In this document: positions 17,336 to 27,313 of the stretch, piece after piece
Layout of the letters: each line of letters starts with the position of its first letter
Numbering within the stretch: position 1 is the stretch's first letter
From: Bdellovibrionales bacterium GWA2_49_15
GTDB taxonomy: Bacteria; Bdellovibrionota; Bacteriovoracia; Bacteriovoracales; Bacteriovoracaceae
DNA length: 64,000 bases
NCBI GenBank assembly: GCA_001769855.1
Contig: MEPP01000001.1
Location: 722,982-786,981 of the forward strand
Direction of reading: 5' to 3'
Notes under the pieces: model-generated
The model's input: only the letters and a program-made list of their open reading frames with translations
What the model was told of the DNA's origin: nothing
The model's database searches: none
Translations under genes and position numbers: made by a program

Positions 17336-18427
17336 ATGGCTTTCACATTAAAAAATTTAATTGGTCTTGTTCAGGTCGCGATACAAAACCATGCCAGTGA
17401 TATTCATTTGAGGATGGGCGAATCACCATGCCTGCGCATCAGAGGGGACCTTGTCCCTGTACAAACACGCCCATTTGGCAAAGAAGATATCGAAGATATT
17501 TGCAAAATTATTTTTCAAAATGACGAGACCGCTTCAAAGTTGCATCAGATTAAGGAACTCGATGGCGGCTTTACCATTCCAGACACCTGCCGCCTGCGTT
17601 TCAACTTTTTCCATTTCAATGAGAAGATGGGGATCATCTTGCGAATTGTACGTAATGCGATTCCCACCATTGAGCAGCTTCAGCTCCCCCCAGTGGTGGG
17701 AGAAATTGCCCTCCATCAGTATGGGCTGATTTTGGTTACCGGGCCGACCGGTTCGGGAAAGAGTACAACCCTAGCGGCCATGATAAATCATATTAATCAC
17801 CTCAGTCATGCCCACATTATTACCATCGAAGATCCCATCGAGTATATTCACCCACAGATTAAATCCCGTCTGACTCAAAGAGAAGTCGGACGAGATACGG
17901 AAAGTTTTCAGGCCGGCTTGCGTGCGGCCTTACGCCAAGATCCTGACATTATTTTAATCGGTGAGATGCGCGACCCCGAGACAGTGGGCATCGCTCTCAA
18001 GGCCGCCGAAACCGGCCACCTGGTTTTATCCACCGTTCACACCACCAATGCCATCACCACTATCGGTCGAATTATTTCCATGTTTCCGCCGGAAGAACAG
18101 CCCGACGTCCGAAAACGTTTTTCAGAAAATCTTTACGCCACCATTGGACAGCGCATGCTGAAAGGGGCCCAAGGTAAAAATATCGTATTGGCCCTGGAAA
18201 TCATGCTGACAACTCCCGGAGTGAAAGAATGCATCATGGGCGAAGAACCCCTGGGCCGCATCTTGGATATTATTCAAGAAGGCCGTGGGGCATCCGGAAA
18301 CGGAAGCCAGAGCTTTGAGCAACACATCATGGAGTTATTCAAGAAAGGTATTATCTCGAAAGAAACCGCCCTGGAATCAGTGGAAGGGGCCAGCGACTTT
18401 CAACAGCAGTTACTGGTGGAGAAATAG
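17336..18427 (+). CDS. pilT: Twitching motility ATPase PilT (pilus retraction)
   Basis: 363 residues, normal length. Cytoplasmic hexameric ATPase that depolymerises type IV pili. Blocks in order: N-terminal HASDIHLRMGES, Walker A GPTGSGKS (136-143), Asp box TIEDPIEYIH, Walker B IILIGEMRDPET and His box TGHLVLSTVHTTNA. The PilT-type loop with AIRxLIRE is not seen in that form, so PilU-like specialisation is possible. It is alone here apart from the protease gene upstream; no other pilus genes are near except the pseudopilin-like gene at 2.8-4.0 kb. Convergent with the RDD gene, 2 bases away. Confidence 0.92.
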   Translation: MAFTLKNLIGLVQVAIQNHASDIHLRMGESPCLRIRGDLVPVQTRPFGKEDIEDICKIIFQNDETASKLHQIKELDGGFTIPDTCRLRFNFFHFNEKMGIILRIVRNAIPTIEQLQLPPVVGEIALHQYGLILVTGPTGSGKSTTLAAMINHINHLSHAHIITIEDPIEYIHPQIKSRLTQREVGRDTESFQAGLRAALRQDPDIILIGEMRDPETVGIALKAAETGHLVLSTVHTTNAITTIGRIISMFPPEEQPDVRKRFSENLYATIGQRMLKGAQGKNIVLALEIMLTTPGVKECIMGEEPLGRILDIIQEGRGASGNGSQSFEQHIMELFKKGIISKETALESVEGASDFQQQLLVEK

Positions 18428-18429
18428 CT

Positions 18430-19158
18430 CTAACGATTGTAGTCTTTTCTAACCACTGACTTAGATAAAAAATCATGAAGCGCGCGCCTTTGCGAATTAG
18501 CAAAGGGCATAAGGGCACCTATCACTGTGAGGATGGAGATTGGCTTAAAAATCATCTCCCGAAAAACAGTACGAAAAAAACCAAGATCTCCCCCATCAAT
18601 ATCATCAACTAAAATTTTGGCCACATATTTTCCCGGTGATTTGGCGGTAAAGGCAGGGACGACGGCAAAGATGAAAAAATAAAAGACAATAAATACCCCG
18701 CCCGATAATAGATAGTCCACTCTGGGATCTTCCGGCAAGGCCCCCATACCGACCTTCACCATGGCCAGGTCAACCCAGTTAAAAAGCAAATCAAGAATCT
18801 GTGTATTCCGGGATAATAAGTAAAAGGCACCCATAATGATGGCATCAATGGCAAACGCCTTTCCGCGATCGGCCAAAAAGGGTGTGCTGGTATCCTTGCT
18901 GCCATGGGTATGCTGGCTTTTGTTGATGTAGGCGTCAGCATCAGACCGCGATACACGCTTGGGCACCTTATCGTGGGCCAACTTCAACTCTTCACTCTTG
19001 TTTCGCCGAATAAGCTTTCGAACCCCGGTGTCGCTCACCGCTTTTTTTGGACCTTTGTCCAAGCGGTCTTCTTTCTCGATATCATTGAGTTTGAAGTCCC
19101 AGTCTTCTTTCCCGCTATCTTTGCTATCATCGGATGTTGCTGTCATAATCCATTCCAA
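18430..19158 (-). CDS. RDD-family membrane protein
   Basis: 242 residues. A polar, highly charged N-terminal half (about 90 residues) is followed by an RDD domain: Arg-Asp start RGKAFAIDAIIMG, several membrane helices, a KSPGKYVAKILVDD block and the closing RRALHDFLSKSVV. RDD proteins are inner-membrane proteins of poorly known function, some linked to ion or Na+/H+ movement. An in-frame ATG at 19146 is an alternative start. It lies 20 bases after the tail-specific protease gene on the same strand. Confidence 0.82.
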   Translation of the reverse strand: MEWIMTATSDDSKDSGKEDWDFKLNDIEKEDRLDKGPKKAVSDTGVRKLIRRNKSEELKLAHDKVPKRVSRSDADAYINKSQHTHGSKDTSTPFLADRGKAFAIDAIIMGAFYLLSRNTQILDLLFNWVDLAMVKVGMGALPEDPRVDYLLSGGVFIVFYFFIFAVVPAFTAKSPGKYVAKILVDDIDGGDLGFFRTVFREMIFKPISILTVIGALMPFANSQRRALHDFLSKSVVRKDYNR

Positions 19159-19178
19159 GTCTGGTGATGTTAACTCAT

Positions 19179-21362
19179 TTACTTGTTTAGACCTAAAGTT
19201 TGCCCCTTGGTCATGGACACCATATCGTCAGCAACATAGATCGCCTCTTCTAATCCTGGGTCCTGACGCAGCTGTTTCACCCATTCTTCTTTTCTCTGTT
19301 CAAAATCTTTTTTCCATTTTGGATCTTTCATATCAATGGCATTGCCCTCGGAGCTTTTGAGCGATTCCTCATACTCGGCCACGAGAATATTTTCATTCAC
19401 CTCTTCCAATTTAAGCTTTTTGGTCATTTGCTGATTCTCCTCGTCCTTGGCCTTAACCTCGGTAAGGGAAATTGGCACAAGAGTTTCCTTCCTTTTTTTG
19501 GTCAGATACTCCACGCTCTCCACAATTTTTTTCATGCGAGGGCTGGCGGCCACTCTCATGCTCGAGCGTTTTTTCAACATCTCCATGTCAAATTTTCCTT
19601 TGTTCCATGGTGCGAAGGTCTGCTTTTCAACCTGATCCCATTTTAGGGAGAAATCCAAATCCTGCTCACGGCTTTCGGCATAACCGAAAGGATCTGGCAC
19701 AACGATATCGGGTGTAATTCCCTTGTACTGTGTCGAAGCCCCTGTCACTCGATAGAATTTTTGAATAGTGACTTTTAAGGCACCCATGGTTGGGCCAAAC
19801 ATGGACAAGAGTGGCGTTTGGTTAAGATTGACAACCGCCTGAACCGTGCCTTTGCCGTGAGAAAATTCTCCTCCCACGATCACGGCCCTGCCGTAGTCTT
19901 GCAGTGCTCCCGCAACAATTTCCGATGCCGAGGCAGAGAAACGATTGGTCATGACAATGAGTGGGCCATCGTAGGTAATCTCAGGATCTCCATCTTTTAA
20001 AATTTCAGTACCGCCTCTTTGATTGCGAATCTGTACGATGGGTCCTTTGTCGATAAAAAAGCCTGACATGATACGGGCATCTTCCAAGGCCCCGCCACCA
20101 TTGTTACGCAAATCTAAAATAATCGCGTCCACCTTTTTCTTCTTTAGGCCTTCTATTTCCTTTTTCACATCATCAGAACAGGTGCGGGCATTTTCGTCAA
20201 AATCACGATAGAACTTGGGCAGATGAATATAGCCGACTCGGACCCCCATATTTTTCACCTGCAGAATTGAACTTTTCGCGAAAGACGCTCCGATTTGTAC
20301 GACATCGCGAACAATCTTTATTACCTTGCGGGTGCCATCTACCTTTTTGACCGTTAACTTGACTTCAGTACCCTTGGGGCCCCGAATATATCGGACGGCA
20401 TCGTCGACTCGCATGTCCACCAGGCTGACCTGTTCCTTGTCGCCTTGCCCTACCGACAAAATAATATCTTCGACCTCCAGCTCCTTCTCGCGCCAGGCCG
20501 CTCCGCCAGGCACTATACTGACAACCTTGATATAAGCACCGTCCTCTTGCAAGACGGCGCCAATCCCCTCCAAGCTGCCTGAAATATCGATGTCAAAATC
20601 TTCTTTTTTCTTGGGTGGAAGATAAACTGTGTGTGGATCATAAATGTGGGCGATAGAGTTATAGAATTTTTCTAAGTAGTCATCTGCCACTTCCTTCAGC
20701 ATACGCTCAAAGTAAATCTTGTACTTCTTATCGATGGCCTCATAGGCTTCCTTCCATAGCTCGGCATCCGTCATCTTTTTCTTCTTAACTTTTTTCTTGG
20801 TCTTATTCTTTTTGTTCATTGGAGATAAAGGATCATCACTTTGCTCCTCATCCAAGTCGAGATAGCGCATCAGAACGGCTTGCTTGAATATTTTGTGCCA
20901 ATGATTTTTCAAATCAGCTTCGCTGGCAAAAAAATCTCGTTTTTCAGGATCAACTTCGATGTATTCCTTTTGCTCAAAATCAAACTTGGTCTTAAAGAAC
21001 TCAGTCCGCCATGAATCGAGCTTGGTAATTCGGTCGCGCACCATTTGCATGGAACGATCAACCAGCAGAACGTCACCACTCACGATCTCATCATCCATTT
21101 GAGCTTGGTAGGCTTCGAGCTCTTTAATATCCGACTTAAGAAGCATTTGTTTTCCAAAGTCGACACGCTTCAGATATTCCTTGAATGCCTTCTGAGAGAC
21201 GGAATCATCTACCTTAAGGCCCAGGTAGTGATAAGATTCCAAGGCATTTTTTATAATATTGCCTACCAATTTATTACGATCAGTGTTCTGTTTTGCCCAA
21301 ACATCAAATGTGAATAGGAGCACAAAAGTTAGCAAAACTCGCGACGCAAAAAACTTATTCAT
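19179..21362 (-). CDS. prc: Tail-specific / C-terminal processing protease (S41A)
   Basis: 727 residues. Signal peptide (MNKFFASRVLLTFVLL...VWAK), a large helical N-terminal part, a PDZ domain (about 255-345, with GSLEGIGAVL and VPGGAAW) and the S41 domain with the Ser of SASASEI and the Lys of HGKGTVQ. Length matches E. coli Prc (about 680) plus extra. It trims the C-termini of periplasmic proteins, including murein hydrolases and prelipoproteins in known cases. Residues 183-196 are a run of Lys and Asn. Start ATG 21362 has GAGGG upstream; a longer frame to 21416 has no signal-peptide logic. Confidence 0.9.
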   Translation of the reverse strand: MNKFFASRVLLTFVLLFTFDVWAKQNTDRNKLVGNIIKNALESYHYLGLKVDDSVSQKAFKEYLKRVDFGKQMLLKSDIKELEAYQAQMDDEIVSGDVLLVDRSMQMVRDRITKLDSWRTEFFKTKFDFEQKEYIEVDPEKRDFFASEADLKNHWHKIFKQAVLMRYLDLDEEQSDDPLSPMNKKNKTKKKVKKKKMTDAELWKEAYEAIDKKYKIYFERMLKEVADDYLEKFYNSIAHIYDPHTVYLPPKKKEDFDIDISGSLEGIGAVLQEDGAYIKVVSIVPGGAAWREKELEVEDIILSVGQGDKEQVSLVDMRVDDAVRYIRGPKGTEVKLTVKKVDGTRKVIKIVRDVVQIGASFAKSSILQVKNMGVRVGYIHLPKFYRDFDENARTCSDDVKKEIEGLKKKKVDAIILDLRNNGGGALEDARIMSGFFIDKGPIVQIRNQRGGTEILKDGDPEITYDGPLIVMTNRFSASASEIVAGALQDYGRAVIVGGEFSHGKGTVQAVVNLNQTPLLSMFGPTMGALKVTIQKFYRVTGASTQYKGITPDIVVPDPFGYAESREQDLDFSLKWDQVEKQTFAPWNKGKFDMEMLKKRSSMRVAASPRMKKIVESVEYLTKKRKETLVPISLTEVKAKDEENQQMTKKLKLEEVNENILVAEYEESLKSSEGNAIDMKDPKWKKDFEQRKEEWVKQLRQDPGLEEAIYVADDMVSMTKGQTLGLNK

Positions 21363-21478
21363 GAATAATCCCTCGATTCTAATATCTAGTAATAATAATC
21401 CTCTCGACGTATTCATTAAAGAGAGAATCTTCGAGATGCCAAATAGGATTGGATGATCTTTTTAGACGACTAATAATT

Positions 21479-22708
21479 CTACTCAAACAAAAAATTCTTC
21501 TCTTTCACAAATTTTCCCCGAACATCAAAGGTATAAATCTGGGCGGTGGATAAGGCCAGCTTCTGCTCGTCTTCCATCGGATGCTTGAGTAAAAACTCTT
21601 TTACATAGTCTTGGTTGGCACGAGTCGTGGGGCGTTTCGGCGCAAAAAGTGCGCAGGCGTCATCGTGAGGAATGATACTGGTTTGGTAAGTTCCAATCTT
21701 TTTGGCCCAGTCGATGATTTCAATCTTGTTTAGCCCAATGAGCGGCCGCAAAACTATCAGCTTGAGCAGGGTATTAATAACCGACAGATTTACAAGAGTT
21801 TGACTTGATACCTGACCCAGGCCATCCCCTGTAATCAGGGCACCAGCCTCAACTTTATCCGCCAACAATTCTGCGGTTTTCAGCATGTAGAGACGAAATA
21901 AAACTGTTCGGTATTCGGGATAGGCATGCGTACCGATTATCTCTTGAATTTTGCCAAACGGGATCACCACTAGCTTTGTTTTGCGATGGGAAGGTGCCAG
22001 GAGCCCAATCAACTTTATGATCTTCTCTTTGACCTCATCCCCCACATAGGGATAGGCATGAAAGAAGGCGAAGGTTTGGGCCAGACCGCGTTTGGCCATG
22101 AAATAGCTGGCGACTGGTGAGTCAATCCCTCCCGAGATAAGGGTAATTGCATGTCCTGCAGTGCCAATGGGCAAGCCACCCATGCCCCGAAAATACTCGG
22201 TCGCGACCAAAATTTTCTCACTCTCAACAAACACTTCGATTAAAAAATCCGGCCGGTGAACATCAACCTTGAGCTCGGGGAAGGCCACTAGTAACAGGTG
22301 GCCGAGTTCACGGGAAATTTCCATCGAGTTCATGGAAAATTTTTTATCAGACCGATAGGTTTCCACCTTGAAGGTAAAAGGCCATCTTTTGGCCTTCATC
22401 TTGAGAATAGATCGTTGGGCCGATAGGAACATGGCTTCGAGCGTGCGCTCCACCACGCACTCCACCGGAATAATGGTGTGCAGCCCGGGTAACAAGCGAA
22501 GGCCGCGGATCAGTTGCTCGGGAATTGATGGAAACCGTTCACTAAATTCACATAGAAACCGCTGCCCCTGGTTTCTCAAGGTAAAGGCCCCAACCTTCTC
22601 TGCAATAAAATACTCACGCAAATGCTCACGCATCATCTCAAAGTAACCATCACGATTTTTACCCTTAAGCCAGAGTTCATCCACCGAGATTAAAAGAGCT
22701 TGTTGCAT
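21479..22708 (-). CDS. thiI: tRNA 4-thiouridine synthase ThiI, without rhodanese domain
   Basis: 409 residues. An N-terminal ferredoxin-like and THUMP part is followed by the PP-loop ATPase with LISGGIDSPVASYF, which activates U8 of tRNA. The block DACALFAPKRPTT carries the conserved Cys. There is no rhodanese domain at the end, as in the shorter ThiI of Gram-positives and archaea; sulfur would then come directly from a cysteine desulfurase. Such a gene lies 6 bases upstream, so the pair makes sense as an operon. The thiazole role of ThiI needs the rhodanese part in enterobacteria and so is less likely here. Confidence 0.92.
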   Translation of the reverse strand: MQQALLISVDELWLKGKNRDGYFEMMREHLREYFIAEKVGAFTLRNQGQRFLCEFSERFPSIPEQLIRGLRLLPGLHTIIPVECVVERTLEAMFLSAQRSILKMKAKRWPFTFKVETYRSDKKFSMNSMEISRELGHLLLVAFPELKVDVHRPDFLIEVFVESEKILVATEYFRGMGGLPIGTAGHAITLISGGIDSPVASYFMAKRGLAQTFAFFHAYPYVGDEVKEKIIKLIGLLAPSHRKTKLVVIPFGKIQEIIGTHAYPEYRTVLFRLYMLKTAELLADKVEAGALITGDGLGQVSSQTLVNLSVINTLLKLIVLRPLIGLNKIEIIDWAKKIGTYQTSIIPHDDACALFAPKRPTTRANQDYVKEFLLKHPMEDEQKLALSTAQIYTFDVRGKFVKEKNFLFE

Positions 22709-22714
22709 AAGGTA

Positions 22715-23848
22715 TTAACGCTTTTGAGTAAGAAGGGTTATGGTCTGCAAAATACGAGTCAGTAAAACACACATGGCTTTTACATCCTCTAACGAAGTTT
22801 GGCATCCGAAGGAAAGTCGTAGAACATTTTTGTGCAGCTCTTCCGGTACTCGCAAGTCCAAGAGAGTGGGATTGAGCCCTTTGATCTTCGAGGAGCAGGC
22901 AGCGGTGCTGGCACAAAAAATCTGCTCCATTTCGAGGTGACGAAGAATAATATCGCTGGAAATGCCGGGCACTACCAGCATCACGATATAGGGTGAAGTA
23001 TAGGCCTCTCCAAAGGGAAACGAGATCAACCTATTGGATGAAAGAAGAGAGCGCACGCTTTGGCTTAAGGCCCGCGTTTGGTTGAGCAAATTTTCACGAT
23101 GCGCCTCCATCCATTGTGCCGCTTCATACATTCCGACAATCAGGGGAAAAGGCGGGGTTCCGGCACGCATTCCATTTTCCTGTCCGCCTCCTTGGAGCAA
23201 GGCCTTTCGAGGGGCCTGCCTAAAATAAATTCCAGCAATGCCTTTGGGCCCGCCAATTTTGTGTGACGAGAGAGAAAAAGAATCAATAGCGCCATTTTGC
23301 AGGGAAATGGGATGTTTTCCAAATCCCTGCACACCATCCACGTGAACATAAATTTCAGGATGACGACTTTTTATTTCCTGGGCCAAAGCCGATACATCTT
23401 CGAGATGCCCACTCTGTCCGTTTACCCAGGTGAGAAAAACGGCTTTCGTATCTCCCGACAGCTTTGCCAAAAAATTTTCTTGATCAATTCGCCCATCAAC
23501 ACGACGGGGAATATTTTGCAATCTGGCACCACTTTTTTCCAAAGGAACCGTGATGCTGGGATGGTCGGCCCGGCTAAAGAACACCTCATCAGCTGGTCGA
23601 AACTCCATCTGCCAGATCACCCAATTATTAGCTTCCGTGGCCGAGCTGGTGAAATAAAACTGATACCCGTCGGGAGCATGAAGCAACTTTAAGAGGCCCT
23701 GTCTCATCAGCTCCACACGCTCGAAGAGCTCTTTGCCCATACGGTGCGCCGCCGATAAATTGGCATAGTCATCTTCGAGGGAACGATTTAACGCTCCCAT
23801 CACGGATGGTAGTATCGGCCATGAGGCCGCATTATCCAGATAGATCAT
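22715..23848 (-). CDS. Cysteine desulfurase, NifS/IscS-like
   Basis: 377 residues. PLP enzyme that takes sulfur from cysteine as a persulfide. Starts MIYLDNAASWP; the PLP Lys is in SLSSHKIGGPKG, the Asp-x-x-Gln of the cofactor pocket in HVDGVQGFGKHP, and the sulfur-carrying Cys in STAACSSK on the mobile loop. It lies directly before thiI (6 bases), so it most likely feeds tRNA thiolation, and directly after acnA (11 bases). No iscU, iscA or hsc genes are near, so a general Fe-S role cannot be claimed. Confidence 0.9.
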   Translation of the reverse strand: MIYLDNAASWPILPSVMGALNRSLEDDYANLSAAHRMGKELFERVELMRQGLLKLLHAPDGYQFYFTSSATEANNWVIWQMEFRPADEVFFSRADHPSITVPLEKSGARLQNIPRRVDGRIDQENFLAKLSGDTKAVFLTWVNGQSGHLEDVSALAQEIKSRHPEIYVHVDGVQGFGKHPISLQNGAIDSFSLSSHKIGGPKGIAGIYFRQAPRKALLQGGGQENGMRAGTPPFPLIVGMYEAAQWMEAHRENLLNQTRALSQSVRSLLSSNRLISFPFGEAYTSPYIVMLVVPGISSDIILRHLEMEQIFCASTAACSSKIKGLNPTLLDLRVPEELHKNVLRLSFGCQTSLEDVKAMCVLLTRILQTITLLTQKR

Positions 23849-23859
23849 CTTAATAATCT

Positions 23860-26535
23860 CTAGCCACGTAAACGGCGTAAAACATATTGTAAAATACCGC
23901 CGTTATTAAAGTAGTTGAGCTCATCCAGCGTATCTATGCGACAGGCCAGCTCAACTGTCTCTTTTTGACCATTCTTTCTTTCGATCACCATATCAACAGT
24001 CATCTTCGGCTTGAGTGGCCCTTTCGGCTGGAGGGAAATTTTTTCTTCACCAGTCAGATTCAAGGTTTTACGGGTAACACCTTTCTGAAACATAAGCGGC
24101 ATAATTCCCATACCCACCAAATTCGAGCGGTGAATCCGTTCAAAGCTTTCAACCACCACGGCCTTAACACCTAATAGGCAGGTGCCTTTGGCGGCCCAAT
24201 CTCGGGATGAGCCGGTACCGTATTCTTTGCCGGCAATAACGACGAGAGGTATTTTTTGCTCGATATATTTCATGGCAGCATCATAGATGGACAGCTGCTC
24301 TCCGGTGGGGACAAACTTAGTCAGACCACCTTCGATTCCACCCAGCATTTCATTTTTAATGCGGATGTTGGCAAAGGTTCCACGCATCATCACCTCGTGA
24401 TTGCCTCGGCGAGAACCATAAGAGTTGAAATCTTTTTTATCCACCTTGCGCTCATTCAAATAGCTGGCGGCGGGAGATTTGGAGCTAATATTTCCGGCCG
24501 GTGAAATATGATCGGTGGTTACCGAATCACCAAAGAGGGCCAGGATATTGGCATTCTTCACAGAAAAAGTATCACTTGTCCCCTTCTGTAAATTGTCGAA
24601 GAAGCTAGGATTTCTGATATAGGTCGACTTTGGGTCCCAGGCAAAACGTTGACCGGTTGGCGCCTTCACTGACTTCCAGCGAGAATCCCCTTCAAACACA
24701 TTTTGATAGCGGGATTTGTACATCTGGCTCGTGACATTCTTTAAAACACACTCCTCGACTTCTTTGTTCGATGGCCAAATATCTTTCAGGAAGACCTCTT
24801 TGCCATCTTTACCTTTTCCAATCGCCTCTTTTGTCAGATCAATATTCATACTGCCGGCAATGGCATAGGCAACAACCAAGGGAGGGGAGGCCAGGAAGTT
24901 GGCCTTAATGTCAGGCGAGATACGGCCCTCGAAGTTTCTATTTCCAGAGAGAACCGCGCCAACGATCATGTTGTTGGCGTTAATCGTTTTAGAGATTGGC
25001 AATGGCAGTGGACCGGAATTTCCGATACAGGTTGTACAACCGTAACCCGCCAGATTGAACCCTAGCTGATCAAGATATTGCTGTAACCCAGCTTCCACCA
25101 GATAATCTGTCACGACCTTGGAACCCGGAGCAATGCTACTCTTCACCCAGGGCTTCGCTGTTAACCCAAGCGCACGGGCCTTCTTGGCCAGGAGACCAGC
25201 GGCCATAAGAACAGATGGATTGCTGGTGTTTGTACATGAGGTAATGGCGCAGAGAACGACATCGCCATTTTTAAGTTTATAATTCGCACCTTCAACATTG
25301 TACTCTTTCTCAAAGACATCAGGAGCACATTTGAAGGTCGTTTGCATGGCCTTACTAAAGACAGGTTTTACATCCGTCAAATTGATGCGATCTTGGGGAC
25401 GTGAAGGACCGGCGATGCATGGTTTTACAGTGGAAATGTCCAACTCCAAACTTGAGCTGAAAACCGGATCGGCCTCACCCTTGGTAGACCAAAGCCCCTG
25501 GGCCTTGGCATAGCTTTCCACCAGCTGAATGGTTTCCTCGTCTCGTCCTGAAAAACGTAAATAATCAATCGTCTTCTCATCAATGGGGAAAAAGCCACAG
25601 GTGGCCCCGTATTCAGGTGCCATGTTGGCAAGGGTGGCACGATCGGCAAGAGAAAGTTCCTTCATGCCTGGGCCATAAAATTCTACAAACTTATTAACCA
25701 CCCCATGTTTTCGTAGCGCTTCGGTGACAGTTAAAACCACATCCGTTGCGGTCACACCTTCAGGCAAGGTCCCCAGCAACTTAAAGCCCACCACTTCAGG
25801 AATCAGCATGGTCACAGGCTGGCCGAGCATGGCCGCTTCGGCCTCAATTCCACCCACACCCCAGCCTAAAACCGCCAGGCCATTGATCATCGTCGTGTGA
25901 GAGTCTGTGCCGACACAAGTATCCGGGAAGGCAAAAGTTTTACCATTGTCAGACTTAGTCCAAACGACCTTGGCCAAATATTCCAGGTTTACCTGGTGGA
26001 TAATCCCGGTTCCGGGAGGAACCACGCGAAAATTTTTAAATGCCTGCTGGCCCCATTTTAAAAATTTATAGCGCTCTTCGTTCTGCTCATACTCAAGGGC
26101 CACGTTTTTATCAAAGGCCTCCGCATTCCCAAAATACTCCACCTGGAGGCTGTGATCGATGACCAAATCGACAGGGGACAGGGGGTTTATCTTGGAAACA
26201 TCACCGCCGAAGGCCGCGACAGCTTCACGCATCGAAGCCAGGTCGACCACCGCAGGAACTCCGGTAAAATCTTGCATCACCACACGGGCGGGATGGTAAG
26301 CGATCTCATGCTCCGACTTCACTTCCTTTGGATTGGTGGCCCACTTATCAATCGCCTCCACATCTCCCCAAACAACGGTTGTGCCATTTTCGTGGCGGAG
26401 AAGATTTTCCAAAAGAACCTTCATACTTTTTGGAAGCTTATCAATGTTTTTCAGGCCGAGTTTCTTGGCCTCCTCAATGCTATACATCCAGTATTTATTT
26501 TTTCCGACAATTAGTTCTTTTAAGACTCGACTCAT
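23860..26535 (-). CDS. acnA: Aconitate hydratase A
   Basis: 891 residues, normal for AcnA. Converts citrate to isocitrate in the TCA cycle using a [4Fe-4S] cluster. Cluster Cys in [12 protein letters not shown] and the pair in [12 protein letters not shown] are present, together with [34 protein letters not shown] and [22 protein letters not shown] lies 8 bases before the ATG. First gene of a minus-strand run with the desulfurase and thiI; a response-regulator gene lies 95 bases upstream in the same direction. Confidence 0.96.
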   Translation of the reverse strand: MSRVLKELIVGKNKYWMYSIEEAKKLGLKNIDKLPKSMKVLLENLLRHENGTTVVWGDVEAIDKWATNPKEVKSEHEIAYHPARVVMQDFTGVPAVVDLASMREAVAAFGGDVSKINPLSPVDLVIDHSLQVEYFGNAEAFDKNVALEYEQNEERYKFLKWGQQAFKNFRVVPPGTGIIHQVNLEYLAKVVWTKSDNGKTFAFPDTCVGTDSHTTMINGLAVLGWGVGGIEAEAAMLGQPVTMLIPEVVGFKLLGTLPEGVTATDVVLTVTEALRKHGVVNKFVEFYGPGMKELSLADRATLANMAPEYGATCGFFPIDEKTIDYLRFSGRDEETIQLVESYAKAQGLWSTKGEADPVFSSSLELDISTVKPCIAGPSRPQDRINLTDVKPVFSKAMQTTFKCAPDVFEKEYNVEGANYKLKNGDVVLCAITSCTNTSNPSVLMAAGLLAKKARALGLTAKPWVKSSIAPGSKVVTDYLVEAGLQQYLDQLGFNLAGYGCTTCIGNSGPLPLPISKTINANNMIVGAVLSGNRNFEGRISPDIKANFLASPPLVVAYAIAGSMNIDLTKEAIGKGKDGKEVFLKDIWPSNKEVEECVLKNVTSQMYKSRYQNVFEGDSRWKSVKAPTGQRFAWDPKSTYIRNPSFFDNLQKGTSDTFSVKNANILALFGDSVTTDHISPAGNISSKSPAASYLNERKVDKKDFNSYGSRRGNHEVMMRGTFANIRIKNEMLGGIEGGLTKFVPTGEQLSIYDAAMKYIEQKIPLVVIAGKEYGTGSSRDWAAKGTCLLGVKAVVVESFERIHRSNLVGMGIMPLMFQKGVTRKTLNLTGEEKISLQPKGPLKPKMTVDMVIERKNGQKETVELACRIDTLDELNYFNNGGILQYVLRRLRG

Positions 26536-26630
26536 GGCAGTCCCCTCTGTTCAAAAGTTGCAAAATTTTAAAACTCATCCTACGAAAAAAAGCTATCTTT
26601 GGGAATAGTGGGAATAGAAGGAAAAATAAC

Positions 26631-27299
26631 CTATCGTGGAGTCTGTGCCACATAGCGCGACAATAGCTGCCATTCGCCCGGGCCACTGGACTTTATCTGC
26701 AGACCATAGTCTTCCAACTTACGCCTGAGATGATAAATATGCACATCCAGGGCCTTGGGATGAACCGTCGTATTGCCCCACACCGATTTTAGCAAAACAT
26801 CTTTCTGGACTCGACGATCGCTTGATTGAAGAAAAAGGGAAAGAATTTGAATTTGTTTAGTCGTTAAATTATCCATTGTGATGCCATCGACCAGGACATT
26901 TTTTCCATCAATCCCAAGAGTGGCCCCACCTAGCTTGGTTTTCAAATCGAGCGCCCGTTCGGCCTTAACTAAAAGTTCGGACGGACGAAATGGTTTGGTC
27001 AGATAATCGATCACACCTTCGGTAAAAAAATGGCGAATAGTACTATAATCGTCGAGACCAGAGACAATAATGATGGGAGTATCGGGGTGAATTTGGCGGT
27101 AATCGTTGAGGTGATTCACAAATTTACCGTCGGGCAGCATGATATCTGAAATAAGTAGATCTGGTGCGCTGTGAGTCTTTGTCATCTCAAAGAGACCGGC
27201 CACGTCGCGGATTAATTCAACATGGTAATCATCTGCGAGAATGTCCTTGTAGATATCTAAGCAACCTTCATTATCTTCTAAGACCCAGACTGTCTTCAT
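26631..27299 (-). CDS. OmpR/PhoB-family response regulator
   Basis: 222 residues. Receiver domain with phosphorylation site Asp52 in LLISDIMLPDG, the acidic pair ED at residues 8-9 and Lys in YLTKPFRPSE; then a winged-helix DNA-binding domain with VHPKALDVHIYHLRRKLEDYG. No histidine kinase gene is in the window, so it is an orphan here. It lies 14 bases after the aldehyde dehydrogenase gene and before acnA; control of these metabolic neighbours is possible but not shown. Confidence 0.9.
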   Translation of the reverse strand: MKTVWVLEDNEGCLDIYKDILADDYHVELIRDVAGLFEMTKTHSAPDLLISDIMLPDGKFVNHLNDYRQIHPDTPIIIVSGLDDYSTIRHFFTEGVIDYLTKPFRPSELLVKAERALDLKTKLGGATLGIDGKNVLVDGITMDNLTTKQIQILSLFLQSSDRRVQKDVLLKSVWGNTTVHPKALDVHIYHLRRKLEDYGLQIKSSGPGEWQLLSRYVAQTPR

Positions 27300-27313
27300 A
27301 AGTTTCTAAGTTC

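Noticed and set aside
22368-23692. Several plus-strand frames over thiI and the cysteine desulfurase
   Set aside because: They lie opposite highly conserved genes, lack ribosome sites and have no recognisable product.
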